Shown piece by piece: positions 45,354 through 54,283 of a stretch of 64,000 nucleotides of DNA. A program made the translations under genes and the position numbers. The notes under the pieces are model-generated. The model was not told the origin of the DNA. It saw only the letters and a list, made by a program, of their open reading frames with translations, and searched no databases. Positions within the stretch are counted from its first letter, which is position 1. Every line of letters begins with the position of its first letter. The DNA lies in contig JBFLYW010000014.1 of the NCBI GenBank assembly GCA_040756515.1, positions 1 to 64,000 of the forward strand. Reading direction: 5' to 3'. This DNA is from DSXH01 sp020724325. Lineage in GTDB: Bacteria; Bacteroidota; Ignavibacteria; Ignavibacteriales; Melioribacteraceae.

Positions 45354-45878
45354 CTAATACCCCATAGCCGCCAATCGATTTACTACACGCAAAGCCATTT
45401 CGTCAAAAGAAAAATTTCTCCACATCAATCCCCACCGTTCCACTGGGTCCATTCGTTCTTTTATTATCAGCTCTTTTTTATTAGTATCATAAATGCTAAC
45501 AGAGATAGGGTTGGGAGTTATGAAACTTCCTCTCTGCTTTGATTGGTTAATGCTGATTTGTCCGAATACGATAAGATCAACATTTATGGTTTCAGAGAGT
45601 GTTATAGCGTCTTCTTTCATAAATTTAGCAGGATTTACATCCCGATCTAAAATTATTGACCATGTAGAATCATCCATAACTACTGTATAACCTTTTTGAT
45701 AAAAAGCCCTTACGAATGATTCTCTTATCATATCCAAATTGTATGGATAGTTCTGGTCTTCTAAAAAAGGCATAACAACAACAGATAAAATTCTTGTATT
45801 AGATGTATCTGATTGAGTAAAAAAATTAACCGAGGAAACGAAATAAAGAAGAAAAGAAAATTTTATTATCTTTTTCAT
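45354..45878 (-). CDS. hypothetical secreted protein
   Basis: The 174-residue protein has an N-terminal signal peptide (KKIIKFSFLLYFVSSVNFFT). Its domain starts ILSVVVMPFLEDQNYPYNLDMIRESFVRAFYQKGYTVVMDDSTWSIIL and continues INVDLIVFGQISINQSKQRG. The order of an AVVPF-like strand, a helix and a ...GYTVVD...VDLIVFG pattern resembles CsgG/LpoB-type or DUF4136/DUF799-type periplasmic proteins, but I cannot place it firmly. It is a single gene downstream of rlmN on the minus strand. Confidence 0.6.
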   Translation of the reverse strand: MKKIIKFSFLLYFVSSVNFFTQSDTSNTRILSVVVMPFLEDQNYPYNLDMIRESFVRAFYQKGYTVVMDDSTWSIILDRDVNPAKFMKEDAITLSETINVDLIVFGQISINQSKQRGSFITPNPISVSIYDTNKKELIIKERMDPVERWGLMWRNFSFDEMALRVVNRLAAMGY

Positions 45879-45936
45879 GATATTGTTCCTTTATTTCTAT
45901 CTGATTATAAGTAATAAAAATATCAAAAAAAAGGTT

Positions 45937-47001
45937 TTAATTAGTCTTATAAGCAAGCTGACCACAAGCAGCGGCAATATCATTTCCTAAAGTTTCTCTA
46001 ACCATTACAGTAATATTATTGTTACGCAGCTTATCGGCAAAATCAAGTATCTTTTTGTGACTTGTTGGTTCTAACCCGGCTGAAATTCCTTCAGGTTTCA
46101 TGTGAAGGATACTATTGAATGGAATCACATTTATTTTGGATGGAAGCTGGCTGCATAATTTTGTAATTGCTTTTATATCCTCCGGACGGTCGTTAATGTC
46201 CTTTAACATAGTATACTCAAACGTAACACGTGTTTTTGTCTTTTTGGTGTAATGTTTTATTGCTTCGATATTCTCTTTCAAAGAATATTTTTTGTTTATC
46301 GGCATTATTCTGGAACGGACTTCTTCGAAACATGAATGTAAAGAAAATGCAAGTTTAACACGCAAACCTAACTCAGAAATTTCTCTTATCTTTGGCGGTA
46401 TTCCAGCAGTAGAAATTGTTATACGCTTCCGGCTTAGTCCTTTTGTTATTTCGTGTGTAAAAATTTCTACGGATTTGATTGTGTTTTCAAAATTGAGAAG
46501 AGGTTCTCCCATTCCCATATAAACAATATTTGTGATACTCTTTTTATCAACCTCTTTCGCTGTTAAAAGATATTGGTCAACAATCTCTCCGGAACTAAGA
46601 TTTCTCTTATAACCCATCAAACCCGTAGCACAGAATTTACAATCGAGTGGACATCCAACCTGTGTTGAAATACAAAGTGTATTTCTATCTCCTTCGGGAA
46701 TTAAAACGGATTCTATTTTTTTATCGTCAATAGTTGAATAAAGGAATTTCTTAGTTCCTGTTAAGGAAGAATCTTGTACTGTTACAAGGTTAAGTGTCTG
46801 TAATAGAGCGGACTCATGTAATTTGCTCCGTAGAGCTTTGGGGATATTTTGCATTTCAGAAAAATCATAAGAAATATGATTGTAAATCCAATTGAATAAT
46901 TGCTCGCCTCTAAATTTGGATTCACCGATTGTTACGAAATAATCCTTTAATTCGTTGAGGGTCATTCCTTTTAATGATTTTTTGTTCGGTTTACTTATCA
47001 T
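45937..47001 (-). CDS. rlmN: 23S rRNA (A2503-C2)/tRNA methyltransferase RlmN
   Basis: The 354-residue radical-SAM enzyme has LCISTQVGCPLDCKFCATGLMGYKRNLSSGEIVDQ with the CxxxCxxC cluster motif. It also has NIVYMGMGEPLLNFENTIKS, RKRITISTAGIPPKIREI, LAFSLHS and a C-terminal VRETLGNDIAAACGQLA carrying the second catalytic Cys region. It methylates A2503 of 23S rRNA and A37 of some tRNAs. Length is normal for the family. It is divergent from the acyl-CoA dehydrogenase gene. Confidence 0.96.
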   Translation of the reverse strand: MISKPNKKSLKGMTLNELKDYFVTIGESKFRGEQLFNWIYNHISYDFSEMQNIPKALRSKLHESALLQTLNLVTVQDSSLTGTKKFLYSTIDDKKIESVLIPEGDRNTLCISTQVGCPLDCKFCATGLMGYKRNLSSGEIVDQYLLTAKEVDKKSITNIVYMGMGEPLLNFENTIKSVEIFTHEITKGLSRKRITISTAGIPPKIREISELGLRVKLAFSLHSCFEEVRSRIMPINKKYSLKENIEAIKHYTKKTKTRVTFEYTMLKDINDRPEDIKAITKLCSQLPSKINVIPFNSILHMKPEGISAGLEPTSHKKILDFADKLRNNNITVMVRETLGNDIAAACGQLAYKTN

Positions 47002-47130
47002 AACAACAAATATAAGAAATAGTAATTGTTAGAAAATTAATAGAGATGAAAATGTTTGTAATTACCGAACCCTTTATTTAGTTTTGAGTAATAGTTGACC
47101 AATCAATTCAAAATAAATTTGAGGTTAAAC

Positions 47131-48273
47131 ATGAATTTTGAATTCACAGAAGAACAATTGATGATTCAGCAAACTGCACGCGAATTTGCAGAAACCGAAA
47201 TAGCTCCTTCTGCTGTAGAGAGGGATAAAACCGCCGAATTCCCGTATGAGATAGTTAAGAAACTTGGTGAACTCGGATTTTTAGGAATGATGGTTTCTCC
47301 TCAGTTTGATGGAGCCGGACTTGATACGGTTAGTTATGTTCTTGCAATGATTGAGATTTCTAAAGTTGATGCAAGTGTTGGGGTTATTATGTCGGTTAAT
47401 AATTCACTCGTCTGTTATGGATTGGAAAAATGGGGATCGGACTATATAAAAGAAACTTACCTTAAACCATTAGCTAAAGGAGAGAAACTTGGTGCATTTG
47501 CACTATCAGAACCTGAAGCCGGAAGCGATGCTACTAAGCAGCATACTACTGCCCATAAGGAAGGTGAGTTTTGGGTTATTAATGGAATGAAGAATTGGAT
47601 TACTAATGGAATAAATGCCGATTATCATTTAGTTGTTGCTCAAACTGATAAAGACAAAGGTCACCACGGCATTACAACATTTTTGGTAGAAAAAGGGACA
47701 CCCGGTTTTGGACATGGTGTTAAAGAAGATAAGCTTGGAATTAGAAGCAGCGATACCTGTTCTCTTACTTTTGAAAATTGTAAGATTCCGGAAAAGAATG
47801 TTGTATGGGAGGTTGGCAAAGGATTTAATTTTGCTATGAATACATTGAACGGAGGTCGGATTGGAATTGCTGCTCAGGCATGCGGTATTGCTGAAGGCGC
47901 ACTAAACGCCTCAAAAAGATATGCCAAAGTTCGTAAAGCTTTTGGAACCGAAATTGCAAATTTGCAAGCAATCCAGTTTAAGTTAGCCGATATGGCTGTT
48001 AAAGTTGAAGCAGCAAAACTTCTTACGCTTGAAGCCGCTGCGTTGAAAGATGCCGGTAAAAAATATGTGAAAGAAGCTGCTATGGCTAAATTGTATGCTT
48101 CTAAAATTGCTGTTGAATGTGCTCTGGAATCAATTCAAATCCATGGCGGATATGGTTATGTAAGAGAGTATCTTGTAGAAAGGTTTTTACGCGATGCAAA
48201 AATTACCGAAATATATGAAGGTACTTCGGAAATTCAACGCGTTGTTATTGCTCGGGAGTTAATAAAGGATTAG
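47131..48273 (+). CDS. acyl-CoA dehydrogenase
   Basis: The 380-residue flavoenzyme oxidises acyl-CoA to trans-2-enoyl-CoA. It has the ACAD helical N-domain (NFEFTEEQLMIQQTAREFAETEIAPSA), the FAD/substrate strand AFALSEPEAGSDA and WVINGMKNWITNG, RIGIAAQACGIAEGAL, FGTEIANLQAIQFKLADMA, QIHGGYGYVREYLVERFLRDAK, and the C-terminal IYEGTSEIQRVVIAREL with the catalytic Glu as in short-chain enzymes. I start at ATG 47131 with a GAGG just upstream rather than an upstream TTG. Natural chain length is not predictable. Confidence 0.92.
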   Translation: MNFEFTEEQLMIQQTAREFAETEIAPSAVERDKTAEFPYEIVKKLGELGFLGMMVSPQFDGAGLDTVSYVLAMIEISKVDASVGVIMSVNNSLVCYGLEKWGSDYIKETYLKPLAKGEKLGAFALSEPEAGSDATKQHTTAHKEGEFWVINGMKNWITNGINADYHLVVAQTDKDKGHHGITTFLVEKGTPGFGHGVKEDKLGIRSSDTCSLTFENCKIPEKNVVWEVGKGFNFAMNTLNGGRIGIAAQACGIAEGALNASKRYAKVRKAFGTEIANLQAIQFKLADMAVKVEAAKLLTLEAAALKDAGKKYVKEAAMAKLYASKIAVECALESIQIHGGYGYVREYLVERFLRDAKITEIYEGTSEIQRVVIARELIKD

Positions 48274-48281
48274 GAATACTT

Positions 48282-48734
48282 TTGACTAAATTATTGAAAA
48301 TATTTTTTTGTCTGTCAGTCTGTTATACTACAAATTATGCTCAGACAGATTGGGTTAAGTGGGAAGCGAAAGAAGTATCGTTTAGTATTAACCAGCCGCC
48401 AAATAAAAATGCACAAGCACAAAGCCAAGAATTCGGCTCTGGCATAATTAAATCCATAAGAAACATTTATGCATTTTTTATCTCCGACCTTGATGGCGAT
48501 AACTGTCCGTTTTATCCTTCATGTTCGCATTTCTTTGTTCAAGCTGTGGGTGAATCTGGAATTATAAAAGGATCGTTAATGTTTGCAGACAGGTTCATAC
48601 GCGATATGAACTTTTTTAAAAGTTTAAACAGCTATCCCGTTCATCAATCAGGAAAATTTTTTGACCCTGTTGATAATTATACTTTAGATCCCCGGATGAT
48701 CAAATACATCCCATCGAAGAATATTATTGATTGA
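48282..48734 (+). CDS. YidD-domain protein (membrane insertion efficiency factor)
   Basis: The 150-residue protein has an N-terminal hydrophobic signal and the YidD core NCPFYPSCSHFFVQAVGESGIIKGSLMFADRFIRDM (about 69-105), with the paired Cys of the PSCS motif. YidD helps YidC insert membrane proteins. Here the domain is fused to a secretion or anchor signal and longer flanks, unlike the usual 70-90-residue YidD. Start is TTG with TAGGA upstream. It begins a three-gene operon with two TPR membrane proteins (4 bp and 3 bp spacing). Confidence 0.8.
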   Translation: MTKLLKIFFCLSVCYTTNYAQTDWVKWEAKEVSFSINQPPNKNAQAQSQEFGSGIIKSIRNIYAFFISDLDGDNCPFYPSCSHFFVQAVGESGIIKGSLMFADRFIRDMNFFKSLNSYPVHQSGKFFDPVDNYTLDPRMIKYIPSKNIID

Positions 48735-48737
48735 AAT

Positions 48738-49625
48738 ATGACCGGACAATTATTTCAATCACATAAAATGATGCTGTTAACAGTTGTTTTAATGCTGATT
48801 TCTTTTAACAGAATTACAAGCCAGGAAGCTTCGAGGGAAACCAATTTATTTTCTTATGAAAACCGGCTCAAATTTGGAAATCACCTTTACTTCGAAAAAG
48901 ATTACCTGAGAGCTGCACAAGAGTATAAAGAGTATCTCAAATTTATTGATAACGACACTGTAAGATTCAGATTTGCCAATTGTTTTTTTATGATTGGTAG
49001 ATATAAAGAAGCTGCTGATAATTTTAAAAGTATTTTCTATAAATCTTCTTTACAAGATGAATCACGACTCGCATTCTATAAATCACTTTTCTTTTGCAGT
49101 GATTACAATACATTCCGCCATTTAACTTTGAATGTGAATTACATGCCGGAAAAATTTCTAACCGAAATTAAACGTTTATACTACATTTCTTATCTTATGG
49201 ATAATTCAGTTTTACCTGACTCCGTCGATTTTTACTCATCATTTCCTGATTCAAGTAAAAACGAAATCAGAAATTTCTACAATCGAAAAAAATTTCCCGA
49301 ATATAAAAATCCAGCTACAGCAGCTCTATTATCAATCATTTTACCGGGATTAGGAAAAATTTATACAGGCAAAACAACAGATGGAATTACATCATTTCTG
49401 GTTGCGGGAATATTGACATATCTTGCAATTGACAATTTCAGGCACAAGCACAATTTCCGCGGGTGGCTTTTTACAGGATTAAGTGCTTTCTCCTATGCCG
49501 GTAATATTTATGGTTCTGCTGCGTCTGCTCATATTTATAATGCCGGTATTAAATTTAATTTTGATAATGATGTGAAAGTCTATTTTGAAAAACGAAATTA
49601 TTTCTTACCTGAGAACAAATTTTAG
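48738..49625 (+). CDS. TPR membrane protein with PGxGxxYxG motif (1)
   Basis: The 295-residue protein has an N-terminal signal, TPR-like helices (YENRLKFGNHLYFEKDYLRAAQEYKEYL, RFRFANCFFMIGRYKEAADNFKSIF, about 40-115) and a C-terminal membrane part that opens AALLSIILPGLGKIYTGKTTDGITSFLVAG (about 196-225). The second gene shares the same plan, so they look like tandem paralogues. The PGLGKIYTG motif resembles that of TM2/DUF5683-type membrane proteins. The function is unknown; the YidD neighbour hints at envelope biogenesis. Confidence 0.65.
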   Translation: MTGQLFQSHKMMLLTVVLMLISFNRITSQEASRETNLFSYENRLKFGNHLYFEKDYLRAAQEYKEYLKFIDNDTVRFRFANCFFMIGRYKEAADNFKSIFYKSSLQDESRLAFYKSLFFCSDYNTFRHLTLNVNYMPEKFLTEIKRLYYISYLMDNSVLPDSVDFYSSFPDSSKNEIRNFYNRKKFPEYKNPATAALLSIILPGLGKIYTGKTTDGITSFLVAGILTYLAIDNFRHKHNFRGWLFTGLSAFSYAGNIYGSAASAHIYNAGIKFNFDNDVKVYFEKRNYFLPENKF

Positions 49626-49627
49626 AG

Positions 49628-50470
49628 ATGAAAAGAAAATTACTACGCAAAATTATTTTATTCTCATTAATCTCTTTCTTTTCAGTTAGCGCACAATCTC
49701 AATTATCAGCTCAATTCGATTACGCTAATACATTATATAATACCGGTAATTTCTTTGATGCAATCACTGAGTATAAGCGGTTAATTTTTTTCGATTCGAC
49801 AAAAATATTTTATTACCGTTCGACATTTCAGATTGGTAAATGTTATAAAGCCGGTGCAAAATTTGATGATGCGATAAAATATTTCTCAATTTCAGAACTA
49901 AATGCTTCAAATGATGATGAACGTTTTAATTCTATAATCGAAAATGTCCGTTGTAATTTATTAAGAAAAACAACTGCTAGAGCGCATCAACTGTTGAATG
50001 AAATGGAATCGAAATTTGCCGGACTTGAGAGCAAGAACGCAATTGATTACTGGCGCGGCTGGGCTTATATGTTTGAGAACGACTGGAAGAATGCTGCTCT
50101 ATCTTTTGCCCAAATAAGTCCTAACCACCAGCTAAAATTACTTTGCGATAAAATAGAAATGGAGAAAGTTTCCGTTACTTTTGCAACTGTAATTTCTTAT
50201 ATTTTGCCCGGCGCCGGACAAATTTATACGGGTAATTTTCTATCCGGTTTTTTATCCCTTGGGTGGAATGTTTTAGCAGCGTATTTAACTATTAATGCAT
50301 TCAATGCAGAACGTGTTTTAGATGGGATAACAATTTTAACTTTACTATGGCATAGGTTTTACAGGGGTAATATTCAGAATGCGCATGATTTTGCAGTAAG
50401 TAAAAATATTGAACTTGCCAACAGAACATTAATCTATTTACAGAACCAATTCAAGGGAACAAAACCGTGA
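49628..50470 (+). CDS. TPR membrane protein with PGxGxxYxG motif (2)
   Basis: The 280-residue paralogue of the preceding protein has an N-terminal signal (LLRKIILFSLISFFSVSAQS). TPR-like helices follow (FDYANTLYNTGNFFDAITEYKRLIFFD, YRSTFQIGKCYKAGAKFDDAIKYFS), and then a membrane segment opening VISYILPGAGQIYTGNFLSGFLSLGWNVLAAYLTINAF (about 186-222). It lies 3 bp after its paralogue, and its stop overlaps the GTG start of the ACT-domain gene (GTGA). The role is unknown. Confidence 0.65.
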   Translation: MKRKLLRKIILFSLISFFSVSAQSQLSAQFDYANTLYNTGNFFDAITEYKRLIFFDSTKIFYYRSTFQIGKCYKAGAKFDDAIKYFSISELNASNDDERFNSIIENVRCNLLRKTTARAHQLLNEMESKFAGLESKNAIDYWRGWAYMFENDWKNAALSFAQISPNHQLKLLCDKIEMEKVSVTFATVISYILPGAGQIYTGNFLSGFLSLGWNVLAAYLTINAFNAERVLDGITILTLLWHRFYRGNIQNAHDFAVSKNIELANRTLIYLQNQFKGTKP

Positions 50471-50895
50471 AGTTGAAGGAAGAAGAATTAAGAAAAATTA
50501 CTCTTGAGACTATTCAAGAATTAGGTGTTTATGCAACACCGGAAAAAGTTAAAGATGCTGTTAGAAAAAAAATTGAAGAGAGCGGCGGCGACCAGTATAT
50601 TTTTAAGAAAGGAGATGTCTCCTCCGGACGTGTAATTCTAACCTCTTTTGGATTAAACAAACCCGGTATTGTAGCCGGTGTTACAAAAGCACTTAGCGAT
50701 TCTAACTGCGATATTCAGGACCTCACTCAAAAACTTATGGGTGATTTTTTTACTATGATAATGGTAATTGATATATCTGCCTCGCAAAAAGATCTTAAAC
50801 AGATCCAGGAAGATATGTCTAAAGTTTCTGATGAATTGAAAATAAAGATTTATTTACAGCATGAAGATGTTTTTAGGTATATGCACAGAATATAA
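50467..50895 (+). CDS. ACT-domain protein (UPF0237-like)
   Basis: The 142-residue protein has an N-terminal helical extension (LKEEELRKITLETIQELGVY) and an ACT domain (RVILTSFGLNKPGIVAGVTKALSDSNCDIQDLTQKLMGDFFTMIMVIDIS, about 56-105), as in UPF0237 proteins that bind small molecules, often amino acids. It overlaps the TPR gene by 4 nt and is followed, after a 14-bp tandem repeat, by the DUF711 gene, its usual partner in many bacteria. Confidence 0.8.
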   Translation: MKLKEEELRKITLETIQELGVYATPEKVKDAVRKKIEESGGDQYIFKKGDVSSGRVILTSFGLNKPGIVAGVTKALSDSNCDIQDLTQKLMGDFFTMIMVIDISASQKDLKQIQEDMSKVSDELKIKIYLQHEDVFRYMHRI

Positions 50896-50939
50896 ACATG
50901 TTTCCCTTGCAATAAAATCAATAAGGAACAGGAAACTTA

Positions 50940-51027
50940 GAACGCAGAGAGCGGAACGGAGAGAGCAGAACGGAGAGTGAAGAACGTAGAGAGTAGAACG
51001 CAGAGTGAAGAACACAGAATAATGAAC
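50940..51027 (+). repeat. 14-bp purine-rich tandem repeat
   Basis: Six consecutive 14-nt units begin GAAC at 50940, 50954, 50968, 50982, 50996 and 51010, with a final GAAC at 51024. The consensus is GAACGNAGAGNGNA. The run is almost free of pyrimidines on this strand and lies in the 153-bp gap between the ACT and DUF711 genes, ending 21 bp before the DUF711 start. Confidence 0.88.
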
Positions 51028-51048
51028 AAATAAACTTAGAATAGTAAA

Positions 51049-52410
51049 ATGCCATACGAATTTGAAGAAATACTTGAAACAATACGAATGACCGAAATAG
51101 AACATTTTGATATTCGAACTGTAACACTTGGAATAAGTTTGAGAGATTGCAACGATAGAAATATTGAAGTAACCAAACAGAAGATATATGATAAAATACT
51201 TCGGTATGGAAAAAATCACGTTAAGAATGCTAAAGAAGTGGAATCGCGTTTCGGAATTTCAATTGCCAATAAAAGAGTTTCTCTTACACCAATCTCAATT
51301 CCTTTTGATTCCTGTTCGGCTGAAGAATTTTTAGAGATTGCAAAAACACTCGAAAAAGCTGCCGTTGAAATAGGTATCGATTATATAGCTGGTTATTCCG
51401 CTTTAGTTCAAAAAGGAATGACTAACGGGGAACGGGAATTAATTAAGTCTATTCCACTTGCATTATCGCAAACAAAAAGAGTATGCTCAAGTGTTAATGT
51501 AGCTTCTACTAAAGCCGGTATTAACATGGACGCTATAAGAATGATGTCCGATGTTATTAAACAGACTGCCGAGTTAACAAAAGACCAGGATTCTATTGGA
51601 TGCGCAAAGTTAGTTGTATTTGCTAATGCTGTTGAAGATAATCCGTTTGTTGCCGGAGCGTTCCATGGTATAACCGAACCAGAGGTAGTGCTAAATGTTG
51701 GTATTAGCGGTCCAGGCGTTGTTCTTGAAGCTATAAAGGAAGCAGGTAATGTAGATTTACAGCAATTGGCAGAAGTGATTAAGAAAACTATATTCAAAAT
51801 TACACGCGCCGGCGAGTTAATAGGCAGAAAAGTTGCAGAAAAAAATGGTATCCCTTTCGGAATAGTAGATATTTCTCTTGCACCTACTCCGGCAGAAGGC
51901 GACAGCATTGCAGACATTTTGAAAATTATGGGCGTTGAAGATGTTGGTGCGCCGGGCACAACGGCTGCTTTAGCTATGTTAAATGACGCCGTTAAAAAAG
52001 CCGGCTTGATGGCTAGCTCGTCTGTCGGCGGTATGAGCGGTGCGTTTATTCCTGTAAGCGAAGATCAGGGAATGATACGTGCGGCTCAGGTTGGAAATTT
52101 ATCGCTCGAAAAATTGGAAGCCATGACTGCCGTCTGTTCGGTTGGTTTAGATATGATTGCAATACCCGGAGATACACCAGCATCAACTATTGCTGGAATA
52201 ATATCCGATGAATCTGCAATAGGTGTCATAAATGATAAAACTACTGCCGTTAGAATAATTCCTGCATTTGGAAAGAGGGTTGGGGATTTTGTTGATTACG
52301 GCGGTCTGCTTGGTAAAGCTCCAATTATGGAAGTAAGAAATCTTAGCTGCGAAAATTTTGTTTGCAGAGGCGGCAGAATTCCTGCACCGTTAAGAAGTTT
52401 AACTAATTAG
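51049..52410 (+). CDS. PFL/DUF711 family protein (UPF0210)
   Basis: The 453-residue protein matches DUF711/UPF0210: MPYEFEEILETIRMTEIEHFDIRTVTLGISLRDC at the N-terminus, SALVQKGMTNGERELIKSIP, INMDAIRMMSDVIKQTAELT, CAKLVVFANAVEDNPFVAGAFHGITEPEVVLNVGISGPGVV, and ISLAPTPAEGDSIADILKIMGVEDVGAPGTTAALAMLNDAVKKAG. The fold is related to glycyl-radical-enzyme-like barrels, but no activity is established. Pairing with an ACT-domain protein suggests regulation by a small metabolite. Confidence 0.87.
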   Translation: MPYEFEEILETIRMTEIEHFDIRTVTLGISLRDCNDRNIEVTKQKIYDKILRYGKNHVKNAKEVESRFGISIANKRVSLTPISIPFDSCSAEEFLEIAKTLEKAAVEIGIDYIAGYSALVQKGMTNGERELIKSIPLALSQTKRVCSSVNVASTKAGINMDAIRMMSDVIKQTAELTKDQDSIGCAKLVVFANAVEDNPFVAGAFHGITEPEVVLNVGISGPGVVLEAIKEAGNVDLQQLAEVIKKTIFKITRAGELIGRKVAEKNGIPFGIVDISLAPTPAEGDSIADILKIMGVEDVGAPGTTAALAMLNDAVKKAGLMASSSVGGMSGAFIPVSEDQGMIRAAQVGNLSLEKLEAMTAVCSVGLDMIAIPGDTPASTIAGIISDESAIGVINDKTTAVRIIPAFGKRVGDFVDYGGLLGKAPIMEVRNLSCENFVCRGGRIPAPLRSLTN

Positions 52411-52436
52411 AAAAAATAATTTCAATTGGAGGATAA

Positions 52437-53042
52437 ATGAAAAAAGGATGGATTATTGCTCTAAGTATTGTTGTAGTAATTGCTATTCTTCTTTTTATTG
52501 TTGCTGGATGGGGTGTTGGTGTTTATAATAAACTTGTTGGACTTAACGAAGGTGTTAGTCAGGCTTGGAGCCAGGTAGAAAATCAATATCAAAGAAGATA
52601 CGATCTTATTCCTAATTTAGTTTCAACAGTAAAAGGTGTTGCCGATTTTGAAAGAGAAACATTTACAGCAGTTACTGAAGCAAGAGCAAAGGTTGGGCAA
52701 ATTAAACTTTCAGCCGATCAGCTTGGTGATCCTGAAGCTTTTCAGAAATTTCAGCAAGCACAGGATGGATTAAGCAGCGCTTTATCAAGATTACTTGTTG
52801 TTTCAGAAAATTATCCCCAGCTTAAAGCAAACGAAAATTTCCTGCAGCTTCAGGCGCAATTGGAAGGAACCGAGAATCGAATTTCTGTCGAGAGAATGAA
52901 ATTCAATCAGGTAGTACAGGATTATAATGTGCAGATTAAGAGAATTCCCGCTGTAATAATTGCAGGAATTACCGGTTTTGAAGAGAAGCAATATTTCAGA
53001 GCTGTTGAACCCGCTCAGGAAGCTCCTAAGGTTCAATTCTAA
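52437..53042 (+). CDS. lemA: LemA family protein
   Basis: The 201-residue protein has one N-terminal transmembrane helix (GWIIALSIVVVIAILLFIVAGWGVGVYN) and the LemA helical domain (VSQAWSQVENQYQRRYDLIPNLVSTVKG, FTAVTEARAKV, SALSRLLVVSENYPQLKANENFLQLQAQLEGTENRISVERMKFNQVVQDYN). GGAGG precedes the ATG. Its pairing with a TPM-domain gene 29 bp downstream is a frequent envelope-associated arrangement of unknown function. Confidence 0.93.
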   Translation: MKKGWIIALSIVVVIAILLFIVAGWGVGVYNKLVGLNEGVSQAWSQVENQYQRRYDLIPNLVSTVKGVADFERETFTAVTEARAKVGQIKLSADQLGDPEAFQKFQQAQDGLSSALSRLLVVSENYPQLKANENFLQLQAQLEGTENRISVERMKFNQVVQDYNVQIKRIPAVIIAGITGFEEKQYFRAVEPAQEAPKVQF

Positions 53043-53071
53043 AATTCAATTTGATTGAGTGTAGAGTTATA

Positions 53072-53833
53072 ATGAAAAAAATATTTCTTTATCTGTATTT
53101 GATTTCTGCTTGTGCAATTGCTCAACCAGAATTCCCGGTTGTAAAAAATTATGCTAATGATTTCACATCCACATTGTCTCAATCAGAACTCTACACTCTT
53201 AATGCTTCTCTTAAATCCTTTGACGATTCAACCTCAAGTCAGGTAGTTTTTATAATGATTAGTTCTCTCAATGGTTATCCATTAGAATTATATACTTATG
53301 AAGTAGCATCAAAAAATAAAATTGGATCAGCAAAAAATAATGGCGTTCTCTTCTTAGTTTCAAAAGATGATAGGGAAATGAGAATCGAAGTAGGTTATGG
53401 ATTGGAAGGTGCCTTACCCGATGCATTAGCAAGTTCAATTTTAAGGAATGAAGTTCGTCCTCATTTTAAGCATGGTGAATATTATACTGGAGTTGCTTCC
53501 GGATTAAGTGCAATCTTGAATGCAATACAAGGCGAGTATAAAAGTGAGAAGAAGGAAGATGAAGAAGGAATTGGTTTCCCGATTATGTATATAATTCTGG
53601 TCATAATATTTTTAATATTTTCAGGAAGAAAAGGGGGGCGTGGCGGTGGTTTACTTCCATTGCTTATTTTGTCTTCAATGGGCACCGGTAGTAGGCGAAG
53701 CGGCTGGGGAGGAGGCGGTTTTGGTGGATTTTCCGGCGGCGGAGGTGGATTTTCTGGTGGAGGAGGCGGTTTTGGTGGCTTTTCTGGCGGTGGAGGCTCT
53801 TTTGGAGGCGGCGGTGCAAGCGGCAGCTGGTAA
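53072..53833 (+). CDS. TPM-domain (YgcG-type) protein
   Basis: The 253-residue protein has a signal peptide (KKIFLYLYLISACAIAQ), a TPM_phosphatase/DUF477 domain (VVKNYANDFTSTLSQSELYTLN, VVFIMISSLNGYPLELYTYEVASKNKIGSAKNNGVLFLVSKDDREMRIEVGYGLEGALPDALASSILR, about 21-140), a transmembrane helix (IMYIILVIIFLIFS) and a Gly/Phe/Ser-rich C-terminal tail ending GASGSW. I start at ATG 53072 because it places the signal peptide at the N-terminus. It partners with lemA. Confidence 0.88.
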   Translation: MKKIFLYLYLISACAIAQPEFPVVKNYANDFTSTLSQSELYTLNASLKSFDDSTSSQVVFIMISSLNGYPLELYTYEVASKNKIGSAKNNGVLFLVSKDDREMRIEVGYGLEGALPDALASSILRNEVRPHFKHGEYYTGVASGLSAILNAIQGEYKSEKKEDEEGIGFPIMYIILVIIFLIFSGRKGGRGGGLLPLLILSSMGTGSRRSGWGGGGFGGFSGGGGGFSGGGGGFGGFSGGGGSFGGGGASGSW

Positions 53834-53899
53834 TTTATTCCATAATTAACCTAATATGTCTTGAAGTTATTCTCTTCTTTTAGTATTATTTCACAAGTT

Positions 53900-54185
53900 T
53901 TGAAAGATATTTCTAAAGAAATTATTTACTTTAACAATGCCGATTTCTTTTTAGCTCTCAATTTTTGAAGGAATTGTTGGCTGATCGTAATCGAGAAGGC
54001 AGGAAGTTTTTCGAGGGATTGATTCAAGTTTCGATTGGATTTTATCAATTGACATGCAAAAAAATTATTCCGGTGCTTTGAATCAGTTGAACAAAGGAAT
54101 TCTTAAGCTAAATGACTACCTTCCTTCTTATTACACTGTGAACTTGGCATATCTTAAAAATAAAATAGGTGTACTTATTAAATAG
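53900..54185 (+). pseudogene. decayed DUF309-domain gene
   Basis: Across three frames the stretch reads KDISKEIIYFNNADFFLALN, then FLKELLADRNREGRKFFEGL IQVSIGFYQLT, then NYSGALNQLNKGILKLNDYL PSYYTVNLAYLKN and a TAG at 54183. The central EGRKFFEGLIQ block is the DUF309 signature. At least two single-base shifts (a T-run near 53,965 and an A-run near 54,061) break it. The remainder of 53,834-54,283 shows only the promoter and GGAG ribosome-binding site of the ferredoxin gene. Confidence 0.75.
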
Positions 54186-54283
54186 GTAAAAAACTTTTTT
54201 AATTCATTAGAAGAAATAGACTGAGAATATAACCGCAATAAAATTTAATTAAACAATTTTTCACTAATCTAGGAGAATTAAAT

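Noticed and set aside
50940..51027. Possible CRISPR or small-protein repeat
   Set aside because: The 14-nt units have no spacers, and the frames across them have no ribosome-binding site; it is a plain tandem repeat.
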